From an uncultured Collinsella sp. (GTDB taxonomy: Bacteria; Actinomycetota; Coriobacteriia; Coriobacteriales; Coriobacteriaceae): a stretch of 64,000 nt of DNA. Positions 1 through 8,838 of the stretch are shown here, in pieces. Position numbers and translations under genes: made by a program. The stretch lies in assembly GCA_900757185.1 (NCBI GenBank), contig CAAEMX010000015.1, positions 42,995-106,994 of the forward strand, read 5' to 3'. The first letter of the stretch is position 1. Every line of letters starts with the position of its first letter. The notes under the pieces are model-generated. The model saw only the letters and a program-made list of their open reading frames with translations, searched no databases and was not told the DNA's origin.

Positions 1-527
1 AGGGGAAAGGCACGTTTGTCAATGCCCCCAAGCTCAAGCGCAAGATTCGCCAGAAGGATGACGTCCAGAGTTTTTCGGACGCATGCCGCGTTAACGGAAT
101 GGAACCGGGGGCGCGTGTCATTTCGAGAAAGATGCTGCCGGCGGATTCCACCGAAGCACAGTTCTTTGGTGTTCCCGTTGGAACTGACTTGATCTGCGTT
201 GAGCGCGTGCGTACTGCCGATGGCGTCCCTGTCATGCTCGAGAACAACATATATGTTTACGAGGACAACGCCTATCTATCAACGGCACCTCTATCTAACC
301 AATCCATTTTTGAGTTCGTGCGCAACCTGACGGGCCGCACGCCCGCGTTTACCGACCCATGCACGCTTGAGATCGCGTGTGCGTCGCCCGAGGTCGCTCG
401 GTTGTTGGCAGTTCCCGTTGGCGAACCCTTGTTTTATATGGAAGCCTTCTTTTTCGATGAGCAGCGGCGGCCGTTTATCATCGGTCGTCAGCGGATCGTT
501 GGGTCTCGCTACGTTTTTGACATCTAG
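1..527 (+). CDS. GntR family regulator, C-terminal part (UTRA domain)
   Basis: The reading frame is open from base 3 to the stop at 525-527, so the gene begins outside the window. The first residues read GKGTFV, the wing that closes a GntR-type winged helix. The rest matches a UTRA effector domain, with the typical ending FIIGRQRIVGSRYVF. UTRA regulators of this class usually sense a phosphorylated sugar or amino sugar. The gene sits directly upstream of, and points towards, the 746-11172 catabolic operon, so it is the natural candidate regulator. A hairpin terminator follows at 545. An ATG at 99 is internal and not a real start. The family call is firm; the effector is unknown. Confidence 0.85.
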   Translation, partial: GKGTFVNAPKLKRKIRQKDDVQSFSDACRVNGMEPGARVISRKMLPADSTEAQFFGVPVGTDLICVERVRTADGVPVMLENNIYVYEDNAYLSTAPLSNQSIFEFVRNLTGRTPAFTDPCTLEIACASPEVARLLAVPVGEPLFYMEAFFFDEQRRPFIIGRQRIVGSRYVFDI

Positions 528-544
528 GACATTGCGTATGAAAG

Positions 545-573
545 CGCCCGGTGGATCATCTCACCGGGCGTTT
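545..573 (+). terminator. Hairpin terminator after the GntR gene
   Basis: Nine-base arms CGCCCGGTG and CACCGGGCG enclose an 8-base loop and are followed by TTT. It separates the regulator from the catabolic operon. Confidence 0.65.
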
Positions 574-667
574 CCATACCGTTCACGGCGCAAACGCAAC
601 CGTTCAACCGCGTTGCGGCAATCAGTTTGAAATTATCTTGATGGCGAGAAAAGCTGCTGGTAACCTA

Positions 668-703
668 TAGAACGTCATAGAACGTTTGCCTTGTGCAAAC
701 GTT
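668..703 (+). promoter_or_regulatory. Operator-like direct and inverted repeats upstream of the catabolic operon
   Basis: ATAGAACGT occurs twice in a row (about 667-675 and 677-685). The second copy runs into a perfect 9-bp inverted repeat, AACGTTTGC-N5-GCAAACGTT (681-703). It lies about 40 bases before the start codon at 746 and a TATAGA hexamer overlaps the first copy. This is a plausible operator for the adjacent GntR protein; that link is inference. Confidence 0.5.
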
Positions 704-745
704 GAAGCGAGATGCGATGCAGTCTCGAGTTCTTTGGAGGTATCT

Positions 746-2209
746 ATGTCAGATACGAAGGCGAAGAAGACAAACAGACGTTTTAAGTTCAAATTACCGC
801 ATGTCTATACGATCATGTTCTTGCTGATCGTTGTCTTTGCGGTCTTGACTTGGATCGTTCCCTCTGGTCAGTATCAGCGCAAGACGATTTCGACAGCGGC
901 GGGCGAGCGTGAAGTCGCCGTTGCTGGAACCTATGAACAGGTCGATAAGAACTACACCGATTCCGAGACCGGCGAGACCATCAATCTGGGGCAGGATATC
1001 TTCGCGGTCCTGCAAGCGCCCACTAAGGGCATCCAGGAGGCTGCCGACGTCGTTGCGTTCGTCTTATTGATTGGCGGGTCGTTCGCAATCATCACCAAGA
1101 CCAACGCTTTGAATGCCGGCATGAGCCGCGTGATTAAAAAGCTCAAGAACAAGGACATCCTCATCATTCCCATCACGATGACGTTGCTGTCCATTTGCGG
1201 CACCACGTTTGGTATGTCTGAGGAAGCCCTGCCGTTCTATGCCATCTTCATTCCCATCATGATGGGTATCGGTTATGACTCGATGACGGCATTCATCATC
1301 TGCTTCCTTGGTCCTAACCTGGGATATTGCGCTTCGACCATCGATCCGTTTAATGTTTTGATCGCCCAGGGCATCATTGGCATCGAGGGCAATCCGCAAC
1401 TGTGGCTGCGCGCCGTTTCTTGGGTCATCTTCACTGCCGTCGGTATCGCATGGGCCATGCGCTACGCCATGCGCGTCAAGAAAAACCCCGAGTCGTCCAT
1501 TACGTACGAGGACGATAAGCTCAAGCGTATCGAGTTTTCCGTGACCGATGCCTCCATCGAGGAAGAGTTCACTACTCGTCAGAAGCTCGTGCTTATCGAT
1601 TTTGCTTGCGGTATGGGCATTATCGTCTGGGGTCTTGTTACCCAGGGTTGGTACATGAATGAGATTTCCGCCGTGTTCCTTGGCATGGGCTTGCTTGCCG
1701 GTATCCTGGGCGGTCTTGACCAGCAGACGATTGCTGAGGAGTTCGTTAAAGGTCTCGCCGACTTTGCGTACGCCGCCATCGTTATCGGTATCGCTCGCGG
1801 TATTCTGGTCATCGCCGAGGGCGGCATGATCATCGACACCATCCTCCAGGCGCTCGCTACTGCGCTCGCCGGTGCGCCCGCCGCCGTCTACACCACGTTT
1901 ATGTATATCGTCCTTGGCCTGCTCTCTTTGCTGGTTCCCTCGAGTTCTGGCCTGGCGGCACTCACCATGCCCGTTATGGGCCCCCTGACCGAGCTCATGG
2001 GCCTCAATCCCGAGGCGGCCGTTACCGCGCTCCAGTTTGCCAACCAGACCATCAACACCATCAGTCCCGTGGCGGGCATGACGGTTGCCGGCCTTGGCGT
2101 GGCTAAGATTTCGTTTGGCCAATGGTGGAAGACCATTTGGAAGTTCTTCATCTTCATGGTCGTCTTTGGCCTGATCGTAACGGCAATTTCTGGCATGCTT
2201 CCGGCGTAG
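746..2209 (+). CDS. YfcC/DcuC-family membrane carrier
   Basis: The protein is 487 aa and almost entirely hydrophobic, with about 12 membrane segments. It resembles the YfcC branch of the DcuC/ArcD-like carriers (Pfam DcuC), which move basic amino acids, peptides or dicarboxylates. A polar segment near residues 235-265 is the likely central cytoplasmic loop. The start at 746 is chosen because GGAGG (736-740) sits 5 bases upstream; an in-frame ATG at 686 has no such site. It is the first gene of the operon and its stop is 9 bases before the next start, so it probably imports the operon's substrate. The substrate cannot be read from the sequence. Confidence 0.8.
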   Translation: MSDTKAKKTNRRFKFKLPHVYTIMFLLIVVFAVLTWIVPSGQYQRKTISTAAGEREVAVAGTYEQVDKNYTDSETGETINLGQDIFAVLQAPTKGIQEAADVVAFVLLIGGSFAIITKTNALNAGMSRVIKKLKNKDILIIPITMTLLSICGTTFGMSEEALPFYAIFIPIMMGIGYDSMTAFIICFLGPNLGYCASTIDPFNVLIAQGIIGIEGNPQLWLRAVSWVIFTAVGIAWAMRYAMRVKKNPESSITYEDDKLKRIEFSVTDASIEEEFTTRQKLVLIDFACGMGIIVWGLVTQGWYMNEISAVFLGMGLLAGILGGLDQQTIAEEFVKGLADFAYAAIVIGIARGILVIAEGGMIIDTILQALATALAGAPAAVYTTFMYIVLGLLSLLVPSSSGLAALTMPVMGPLTELMGLNPEAAVTALQFANQTINTISPVAGMTVAGLGVAKISFGQWWKTIWKFFIFMVVFGLIVTAISGMLPA

Positions 2210-2218
2210 GTGGTTGTG

Positions 2219-3802
2219 ATGTCTGATCGTTTGACGGTCCTGACGTCTAAGAGCGTCTTTACCGGTACGGGGGACCTGCCGTTTGAAGGTTTCGTAGCGG
2301 TCCGTGGCAATCGAATTGAGGCTGTTGGCACCAAGTGTGAGCTAGCTTCGTATTTGACCCAGGCGGACGAGGTAGTTGACCTGGGCGACCGCACCGTCAT
2401 GCCTGGCCTGATCGATGTGCATACCTTCTATACAGGCTGGGCGCTGCGGACGTTGGGGCCTGATCTGTCCGGCATCGCTGATGCCAAAGAGGCCGTGTCG
2501 CTCTTGCGTGCATGGAAAGAAGATCATCCGGATTGCGCGGCGGCTTTTGGCCACAACCTACCCGAAACGTTGGCATCGGATGCCGAGAACGCAAATACGG
2601 CGGCTGTGTTTGACGATTGTTTTGGCGATATCCCTGTCGTCTGCTTTACACCGGGTGCGGAGACCTGCGTTCTCAATGCTGCCGCCAGTGCGCGATACGG
2701 CTTCACACCCCAGGCGTGCTATGCCGAGAAGATCTGGCGCATGATGAGCGATTTCCTCGCGCTGCCCGAGGTACGTGCGGGGTATTCGGACTACATGAGC
2801 ATGCTTAACGAGCGCGGCGTTACCGCCATCAAGGAGATGGCGTTTGATGACTACTACGGTTTTGCCGACGAAATGGCTCGCCGTGAAGAATCTGGTGAGC
2901 TGACGGTTCGCGTCTCTATGATGTCGCAGCCGGTGGGTGCCGGTGCAAATCTGTCGTATGCTCGCGAGGCACGAGAGCGCTTTCGGGGACCGTTCGTTCG
3001 TTTTTCTGGCTTCAACCGTATGACCGATCGCGGCGTATGGGCGGGGCTTGCCGAGATGATTGACCCCTATGAGGACACGGCCGATGCGGGAGCTGCCGGC
3101 AAGACGGTTGTCGAGGAGCCCGAGTGGGATCTGATTGAGAACGAGCTGCGCGCAATTGATGCTGACGGCTTCCGATATTCCTTGCATTGCCAGGGCGATG
3201 GCGCCGTTCGTCGCACCGTGGCGCTCTATGCCTCGCTGCCTCGAGACGAGCATGGACGGTTGCTTCGCCGCCATGCGATTACCGATCTCGAGAACTCTGA
3301 TCCGACCGATCTTGTCGAGTTTGGCAAGTTAGGTGGAATTTGCGAGGTCTATCCGCAGATTTTGACGCTGGACCGGCGCGAGGATTGCCTGTCGATGATG
3401 CGTCGACAAATTGGCGAGACGCGACTTTTGCACAGCTGGAATCGCCGCGGCATGGAAGATTCCGGATGCACGGTGTGCTGTGGTACGGATTTGCCACTGC
3501 TGATTCCGAGCCTGGGCGAGTCAATCTACAGCGCGTGCGGTGGATACTTCGACGATGGGCTGCCCGTGAATGAGGCCAACGCGCTGACGCTTGTCGAGCT
3601 CTTGCGTGCTTGGACTGCCGGGGGCGCGTACGATCTGATGCGCGAAGACGAACTGGGTACGCTTGAGGTCGGCAAGCTTGCCGATATCTGCGTGCTCGAT
3701 CGGGATGTGTTCGACCTCGATTATCGCGACGCACGCGATCTTTCGGTTGATATGACGATGTCGGACGGACAAATCGTGTTCGATCGAAATAAGGAGGCAT
3801 AA
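2219..3802 (+). CDS. Metal-dependent amidohydrolase (YtcJ-like)
   Basis: The 527-aa protein has the N-terminal beta-sandwich and the VMPGLIDVHT strand of the amidohydrolase superfamily. Later residues fit a metal site (HCQGDGAVRR, RRHAITDLE, CCGTDLP), and the C-terminus GTLEVGKLADICVLDRD is the standard closing sandwich. The usual HxH is VHTF here, as in YtcJ-like members. The ATG at 2219 is preferred over GTG codons at 2210 and 2216 because AGGTGG lies just upstream; translation is probably coupled to the carrier gene. It may hydrolyse an N-acyl or cyclic form of the imported substrate. The substrate is unknown. Confidence 0.75.
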   Translation: MSDRLTVLTSKSVFTGTGDLPFEGFVAVRGNRIEAVGTKCELASYLTQADEVVDLGDRTVMPGLIDVHTFYTGWALRTLGPDLSGIADAKEAVSLLRAWKEDHPDCAAAFGHNLPETLASDAENANTAAVFDDCFGDIPVVCFTPGAETCVLNAAASARYGFTPQACYAEKIWRMMSDFLALPEVRAGYSDYMSMLNERGVTAIKEMAFDDYYGFADEMARREESGELTVRVSMMSQPVGAGANLSYAREARERFRGPFVRFSGFNRMTDRGVWAGLAEMIDPYEDTADAGAAGKTVVEEPEWDLIENELRAIDADGFRYSLHCQGDGAVRRTVALYASLPRDEHGRLLRRHAITDLENSDPTDLVEFGKLGGICEVYPQILTLDRREDCLSMMRRQIGETRLLHSWNRRGMEDSGCTVCCGTDLPLLIPSLGESIYSACGGYFDDGLPVNEANALTLVELLRAWTAGGAYDLMREDELGTLEVGKLADICVLDRDVFDLDYRDARDLSVDMTMSDGQIVFDRNKEA

Positions 3803-3803
3803 G

Positions 3804-4655
3804 ATGTCTGAATCCAAACCGACGCTGCGCCGCGAACAGATTGCGGGCATGAATATCCACTACATCATGTGGTCGCTCGATTACTTCCTTGATGTGCAGC
3901 AGCGTTTGGGCTTTGAGTCCATTGAGCTGTGGTGTGCGGAGCCGCATGTGACGCTCGACCACACGGGCTACTTTGAGGCTGAGGTCCTGGCGAAAAAGGC
4001 TGCAGACCGTGGGCTTAGGTATCGTACTCTGTGCCCCGAGAATGTTGTCTATCCTTGGCAGTACTGCGCACGCAAACCGCTGCATGAACAGCGCAGCCTG
4101 GCGTACTTTAAGCACGGCATTGAGCTTGCCGAGGTACTTGGGTGCGACCGTATGTCCGTCAACTCGGGCTGGGGCGACTGGGACGAGGACCGCGAGGAAG
4201 CCTGGAAGCGCAGCCGCGAGCACTTGTCCATTCTGGCGGAGTATGCCGGTGAGCACGGTCTGGTGCTTACGATGGAAAGCCTGCGTCCCGAGGAGAGCAA
4301 CCTTGTAACGACGGTTTCCGATGCGAAGCGCATGATTGACGAGGTCGCGAGCCCGTACTTACAGCCCATGGTTGATACAACCGCGATGGGCGTTGCGGGC
4401 GAGACGCTCGAGGACTGGTTTGCCGCCTTTGGTGATGGGGCAATTCACGAGATGCACTTTATCGACGGTGACCCGTATGGCCATCTGGTGTGGGGCGATG
4501 GCAAGCACGATATGGACGCCTTCGTCGCTACGCTTAATGCCCATGGTTTCGATGGCATGCTGGGCCAGGAAATCACGGACGGGCGTTACTACGATGACCC
4601 GGCGGCGGCAGATGCCAAGAACATGGCCGCATTCGAGAAATATCTGATTGACTAA
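3804..4655 (+). CDS. Sugar phosphate isomerase/epimerase, FrlC-like
   Basis: The 283-aa TIM barrel belongs to the AP-endonuclease-2/xylose-isomerase-like family. Metal-ligand positions are visible: ESIELWCAEPH near the N-terminus, TMESLRPEESN, MVDTTAMG, and EMHFIDGDPYGH. The pattern L-PESN followed by MVD and H-ID resembles FrlC, the fructoselysine 3-epimerase. It starts one base after the amidohydrolase stop, with AAGGAGG in the end of that gene. Next to FrlB-like and PfkB genes it probably epimerises the C3 position of an Amadori-type sugar. The exact sugar is inference. Confidence 0.75.
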   Translation: MSESKPTLRREQIAGMNIHYIMWSLDYFLDVQQRLGFESIELWCAEPHVTLDHTGYFEAEVLAKKAADRGLRYRTLCPENVVYPWQYCARKPLHEQRSLAYFKHGIELAEVLGCDRMSVNSGWGDWDEDREEAWKRSREHLSILAEYAGEHGLVLTMESLRPEESNLVTTVSDAKRMIDEVASPYLQPMVDTTAMGVAGETLEDWFAAFGDGAIHEMHFIDGDPYGHLVWGDGKHDMDAFVATLNAHGFDGMLGQEITDGRYYDDPAAADAKNMAAFEKYLID

Positions 4656-4717
4656 ACCAACTATCGGCCACGCAGCCAACGTCATTGATTGCGGACCAAA
4701 CAAGAAAGGAACTGGAT

Positions 4718-5686
4718 ATGAACGCACACGATCTGATCAAAGAGGCAATTGCCGAGAAGGGCAAGTTCGACAGCGTCTACTGGATTGCTTGCGGTGGCTC
4801 CATGATCGATTTGATCCCGGCTCATGAGCTTCTGCAGCGCGAGGCAACCACCTTCACTTCGTATATCTATACGGCTCGCGAGTTTGATATCATGCGCCCG
4901 CGCCGCTTGGGTGAGAAATCCCTGGTCATTGCTTGCAGCCACAGTGGCAACACCCCCGAGGTCGTCGAGGGCTGTGAGATTGCCCTTGCTGCCGGCGCTA
5001 CGGTGATCGCCCAGACCGACAACGCTGGATCCAAGATTGACTCCGGCAAGTGGACCACGTGGGTCTACCCGTGGGGCGAGGGCGTGCCGCAGGCCGAGGT
5101 CCCCGCTGGCATTTCGCTGTCGCTTGCGGCCGAGCTGCTCGATCAGCAGGAGGGCTACGCCGATCTTGCCGATATGTATGCCGGTATCGCCGAGATGGAT
5201 AAGATTCTTCCCCCGGCACGTGAGAAGGTAAATGCCGAGCTAGGCGATCGTTTTGCCAAGCTTTGCCAGGAGCACGAGTTCTTCTACATTCTGGGCAGCG
5301 GTCCCAACTTTAGCCAGACCTACGGTTTCGCTATCTGCTCTCTTATGGAGATGCAGTGGCAGCACTGCAGCTACATCCACTCTGCCGAGTACTTCCACGG
5401 CCCCTTCGAGGCTACTCAGGATGGCGTTTTTTACTTCCTGCAGATGGGCTCCAGCGAGTGCCGTGCCATGGACGAGCGCGCCCTTGCGTTCCTTAAGACG
5501 CATACCGATACGCTGATGGTGCTCGATGCCAAGGAGTACGGTATGGAAGCCGTGCCGGCGAGCGTCCGTGCCTATCTGGACCCGGTGCTGTTCTACGCCA
5601 TGAACTGCGAGCTGCGTGCTGCACGCGGCAAGGTGTTTGATCACGATCCCGATTTCCGTCGCTATATGGGTGTTGTCGAGTACTAG
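4718..5686 (+). CDS. SIS-domain sugar deglycase, FrlB-like
   Basis: The 322-aa protein has two SIS domains: ACGGSMIDL and SLVIACSHSGNTPEV in the first half, ILGSGPNFSQTYG and SAEYFHGPFE in the second. The HGPFE motif and the end FRRYMGVVEY are shared with fructosamine-6-phosphate deglycases such as Bacillus FrlB. These enzymes split a 6-phosphorylated Amadori product into glucose-6-phosphate and a free amine or amino acid. The start at 4718 has AAAGGAA upstream; the ATG at 4685 does not. With the FrlC-like and FrlD-like neighbours this is the core of an Amadori pathway. Class is confident; substrate specificity is not. Confidence 0.85.
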   Translation: MNAHDLIKEAIAEKGKFDSVYWIACGGSMIDLIPAHELLQREATTFTSYIYTAREFDIMRPRRLGEKSLVIACSHSGNTPEVVEGCEIALAAGATVIAQTDNAGSKIDSGKWTTWVYPWGEGVPQAEVPAGISLSLAAELLDQQEGYADLADMYAGIAEMDKILPPAREKVNAELGDRFAKLCQEHEFFYILGSGPNFSQTYGFAICSLMEMQWQHCSYIHSAEYFHGPFEATQDGVFYFLQMGSSECRAMDERALAFLKTHTDTLMVLDAKEYGMEAVPASVRAYLDPVLFYAMNCELRAARGKVFDHDPDFRRYMGVVEY

Positions 5687-5700
5687 AAGGGGCAAAGGCC

Positions 5701-6564
5701 ATGGCATTTAACGTTAACGCGCTCGGATTTGGCGACAACGTCGTCGATCGCTACGAGCATATCCACACCATGTATCCCGGCGGCAATGCGGTGAACTTCG
5801 CCGTTTATGCCAAGAAATGCGGTGCCGCACGCTCTGCATACATGGGCATTTTTGGCAATGACGCCGCTGCCGAGCATGTCATTACAAGCCTCGAGGATGA
5901 GGGTATCGAGCTTGACAAGTGCGAGCAGATGATTGGCGAGAACGGAGCGGCTCGCGTGACCGTCGTTGACGGTGACCGTGTCTTCCTCGGCTCCAACGAG
6001 GGCGGTATCCGTGGCGATGCGCGCTATGTTCTCGATCGCTTTGACCTTTCGTACATGAAGCAGTTCGATGTGGTTCATTCGGGCAACTATTGCTTCACCG
6101 AGCGCGAGCTGCCCAAGTTGAAGGCTGCGGGCGTCACGGTCTCTTTTGACTTTTCGGACGACTCCACCGACGAGTACTACGAGCAGATTGCGCCCTATGT
6201 CGATTTTGCTTTCTTTAGTGCGGCGGATGCCGCGAGTGAGGACGAGATTCGCGAGCGTCTGGCATGGGTGAAGGATCTGGGTCCGCGTTTTGTGTCGGCT
6301 ACGGCGGGCGCCGAGGGCTGCATCGCTTACGACGGCGAGCGTTATTACCGCCAGCTGGCTAAACCGGTAACGGACATGAAGGACACCATGGGGGCGGGCG
6401 ACTCGTTCCTCACCTCGTTTTTGATGTGCTATCTCGATTCCGCCAAGCGTGGTGAGGGTGGCGCCGAGGCCATCGAGCGCGCGCTCGACTTTGCTGCCGG
6501 GTTTGCCTCGACCGTGTGCGGCATGGAAGGTTCTTGGGGCCACGGAGCACCAATCGTCGAATAG
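5701..6564 (+). CDS. PfkB-family carbohydrate kinase, FrlD-like
   Basis: The 287-aa protein shows the PfkB signatures: GGNAVNFAVYAKKCG near residue 25 and DTMGAGDSFLTSF around 224-236, whose Asp is the catalytic base. The short length and the N-terminal GFGDNVVDRY match FrlD, fructoselysine 6-kinase. It would supply the phosphorylated substrate of the adjacent deglycase. It begins 14 bases after that gene, with AAGGGGC upstream. A second PfkB gene follows, so the two probably act on different sugars or steps. Confidence 0.8.
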   Translation: MAFNVNALGFGDNVVDRYEHIHTMYPGGNAVNFAVYAKKCGAARSAYMGIFGNDAAAEHVITSLEDEGIELDKCEQMIGENGAARVTVVDGDRVFLGSNEGGIRGDARYVLDRFDLSYMKQFDVVHSGNYCFTERELPKLKAAGVTVSFDFSDDSTDEYYEQIAPYVDFAFFSAADAASEDEIRERLAWVKDLGPRFVSATAGAEGCIAYDGERYYRQLAKPVTDMKDTMGAGDSFLTSFLMCYLDSAKRGEGGAEAIERALDFAAGFASTVCGMEGSWGHGAPIVE

Positions 6565-6634
6565 CTTAAGAAAGCGTACGGCGGTCTGGCTATGAGGCCT
6601 TGGACAGCCGATGCAAAACAATAAGCGAAACGCG

Positions 6635-6668
6635 AAAAGGGGGCTCGCCATGTGGTGGGTCCCCTTTT
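6635..6668 (+). terminator. Intra-operon hairpin (attenuator or processing site)
   Basis: AAAAGGGG (6635-6642) pairs with CCCCTTTT (6661-6668), with further partial pairing in the 18-base interior. It lies in the 121-base gap between the two PfkB genes, the longest gap in the operon. It could be a partial terminator that lowers expression of the downstream genes, or a stability element. Confidence 0.5.
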
Positions 6669-6685
6669 GAACATTGGAGAAGACC

Positions 6686-7486
6686 ATGGGTATTAAAGCG
6701 TGTGCGGCTGGTTTTTGCTGTGCGGACGTCTATCAAAACATCGGCGTGTTCTATCCGACTGGTAATGGCATTGACTGGGGTATCCATCTTGCACGAATGG
6801 GCGTTTCGGTATCCGCCGTGTCGGTTGTCGGCAAGGACGAGTACGGAGACAAGATGAGAGAGGCGCTGGCCGCCGAGGGGTTTGATATCTCTCATCTGCG
6901 GGTGGAGGATGGCGACACCTCGGTGATGCTCATGGCATTGAAAGACGGCGTCGATCGCGTGCATCTCGAGGCAATCGATGGCGTAATGGAGACATATCGT
7001 CCGAATGAAGATGACCGGGCGTTTATCCTAGAGCATGACATCATTCATACCGACCTGTTTGGCAATTGTTTGGACCTCCTGCCCGAGTGGCATGATGCGG
7101 GCAAGACGGTGGTTATGGACTTCTCGGTGTTCAGCCAGGATCCCGAATATGCCTGCGAGAATCATTTTCCCTACGTTGACTACGCATTTATGTCGTTTGA
7201 AGATGACACTCCGGAGCTGCGGGACTGGGTACGTCACGCGCAGGAATTGGGGCCGCGCGTTGCGGTTGCCACGCTTGGCGAGAAGGGAAGCATTGCCTAT
7301 GACGGTGAGCGCTTCTATGAGTGCGGGATCGTGCCGGCGGAGAAGGTCGTTAATACCGTGGGTGCCGGCGACTCGTATATCGCCGGGTTTACCAAGGGCG
7401 TGATCGATGGCCTTGATATTCCGGCGTGTATGAAGGCGGGCGCTGAGCTGTCGTCCCGAGTGATCGGTTCGTTTGAGCCGTACTAG
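6686..7486 (+). CDS. Second PfkB-family carbohydrate kinase
   Basis: The 266-aa ribokinase-type kinase has NTVGAGDSYIAGF near residues 222-234 (catalytic Asp) and GNGIDWGIHLARMG in the N-terminal substrate region. It is clearly a paralogue of the upstream kinase but strongly diverged. ATG 6686 is chosen, with GGAG 7 bases upstream; the alternative is TTG 6674. Its place after the hairpin at 6635 puts it with the amidohydrolase, YjbQ, BtpA and FGGY kinase, so it may phosphorylate an intermediate of that second half. Substrate unknown. Confidence 0.8.
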   Translation: MGIKACAAGFCCADVYQNIGVFYPTGNGIDWGIHLARMGVSVSAVSVVGKDEYGDKMREALAAEGFDISHLRVEDGDTSVMLMALKDGVDRVHLEAIDGVMETYRPNEDDRAFILEHDIIHTDLFGNCLDLLPEWHDAGKTVVMDFSVFSQDPEYACENHFPYVDYAFMSFEDDTPELRDWVRHAQELGPRVAVATLGEKGSIAYDGERFYECGIVPAEKVVNTVGAGDSYIAGFTKGVIDGLDIPACMKAGAELSSRVIGSFEPY

Positions 7487-7513
7487 GGTCAAATGCCTGG
7501 AAAGGAGTACGAA

Positions 7514-8374
7514 ATGGTTATCGACATGTTGGTCCATCCTATGCTCTACGGCGAGATCTGTACGCCGGGTGATGAGCCTGATGGATTCGGTTTTTGGTCA
7601 CGAGAATTTGGTATGGGGCATATGGGCCCCATGGATTGGGATGAGCTTCAAGTCGAGATGGACGTCTGCGATGTGCAGAAGAGCGTGCTCATGCCGCTCG
7701 ATGTAACCACGGCATGCGGAGGGCACTTTGGCACCAATGACCAGATTGCCATGCTGGTTGCCGCACATCCCGATCGTCTGTGGGGATTTGCGAGCGTAGA
7801 CCCGCAGGTGAGCGGTGCCGCAGACGAATTGGAGCGCGCCTTTACCGAGTTGGGGGCAAAGGGGCTTTGCCTGCATCCTGCAAAGCAGGGTTTTGCCCCC
7901 GATGATGCTGTGGCCGAGCCGCTTTACGAACTGTGCGAGCGCTATAACAAGCCGGTGGTTTTCCATGCCGGTATGTCTTGGGAGCCGGGCGCAGAGCTCT
8001 CGCGCAGTAACCCGCTTGCATTTGAGCACACAATCGCAACGCATCCAAATGTGCGTTTTAGTTTGACCCATTTTGGCTGGCCCTGGGTGCGCGAGACCGT
8101 GGCGATGCTGCTCAAGTATCCCAACTGCTACGCGGACACCTCTATCACTTACATCGATTCGCCCGAGGAGATGATGCAGCGTCTTTTCACGGTCGATATG
8201 GGGCCGCTGTGGTATGAGCGCGCGCTATCGCACCAAGTGATGTTCGCCAGCAATACGCCGCGCTTCCGTGCATTCAAACTCAAGCGGGCGCTCGATACCG
8301 TGCCCATGCGCGATGATGCGCGAGAAAGGCTCTACTGGGGTAATGCCCTGCGTTTTCTTGAAGGGGATGAGTGA
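7514..8374 (+). CDS. Amidohydrolase-2 family metal-dependent hydrolase
   Basis: The 286-aa protein fits the Amidohydrolase-2 group of TIM-barrel hydrolases and decarboxylases. Visible features are an N-terminal DMLVHPML strand, LWGFASVDP, AKGLCLHPAKQGF, VVFHAGMSWEPGA, RFSLTHFGWPWV and NCYADTS, typical of strands carrying metal-binding His and Asp. The usual HxH is reduced to VHP. ATG 7514 is chosen because AAAGGAG (7500-7506) precedes it; an ATG at 7493 is upstream of that site. It overlaps the beginning of the YjbQ frame, so the two are likely co-translated. Confidence 0.75.
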   Translation: MVIDMLVHPMLYGEICTPGDEPDGFGFWSREFGMGHMGPMDWDELQVEMDVCDVQKSVLMPLDVTTACGGHFGTNDQIAMLVAAHPDRLWGFASVDPQVSGAADELERAFTELGAKGLCLHPAKQGFAPDDAVAEPLYELCERYNKPVVFHAGMSWEPGAELSRSNPLAFEHTIATHPNVRFSLTHFGWPWVRETVAMLLKYPNCYADTSITYIDSPEEMMQRLFTVDMGPLWYERALSHQVMFASNTPRFRAFKLKRALDTVPMRDDARERLYWGNALRFLEGDE

Positions 8375-8376
8375 AC

Positions 8377-8805
8377 ATGGTGACGCTCGAGACATTGAGC
8401 TATCTATCGACTGCTCCGGACCAGTTCATCGATATTACCGAGGACGTGCACGCTGCCATCGAACGCAGCTCGGTGACCAATGGCTTGGCGGCGATTATTT
8501 TGTCGCATACGACCTGCGGAATCGTGGTAAACGAGGGGCTGCCCTGCGTGGAGACGGATCTTATGGAGACGCTTGATCGCATCGCCCCACTCGATGCCCC
8601 CTATGCGCATGCACACTTCCTGCCGAGCTATGGAGCCACCGGTAACAACTCCTGTGGGCATATCAAGAGCATGATTTGTGGAAACAGTTGCTTCTTTCCC
8701 GTCCAAGATGGCCACATCGTGTGCGGAAGTGCCCAGAACATCTATCTTGCGGAGTTTGACGGTCCGCAGAAGCGAAAAGTGTACGTCGAGGTGCTGGGGG
8801 AGTAA
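8377..8805 (+). CDS. YjbQ family protein (UPF0047)
   Basis: The 142-aa protein matches the YjbQ/UPF0047 family: ITEDVHAAIERSSVTNGLAAIILSHTTCGIVVNE, GNNSCGHIKSMICGNSCFFPV, and a final QNIYLAEFDGPQKRKVYVEVLGE. Escherichia YjbQ has weak thiamin-phosphate synthase activity, but the physiological role is unsettled. Start 8377 is preferred to GTG 8371 because AGGGG (8362-8366) is 10 bases upstream. Its presence inside a sugar-catabolic operon suggests a role in that pathway rather than in thiamin synthesis. Confidence 0.8.
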   Translation: MVTLETLSYLSTAPDQFIDITEDVHAAIERSSVTNGLAAIILSHTTCGIVVNEGLPCVETDLMETLDRIAPLDAPYAHAHFLPSYGATGNNSCGHIKSMICGNSCFFPVQDGHIVCGSAQNIYLAEFDGPQKRKVYVEVLGE

Positions 8806-8838
8806 CGTCCCTGCAATAACCCTATGAAGGAGCACGTT

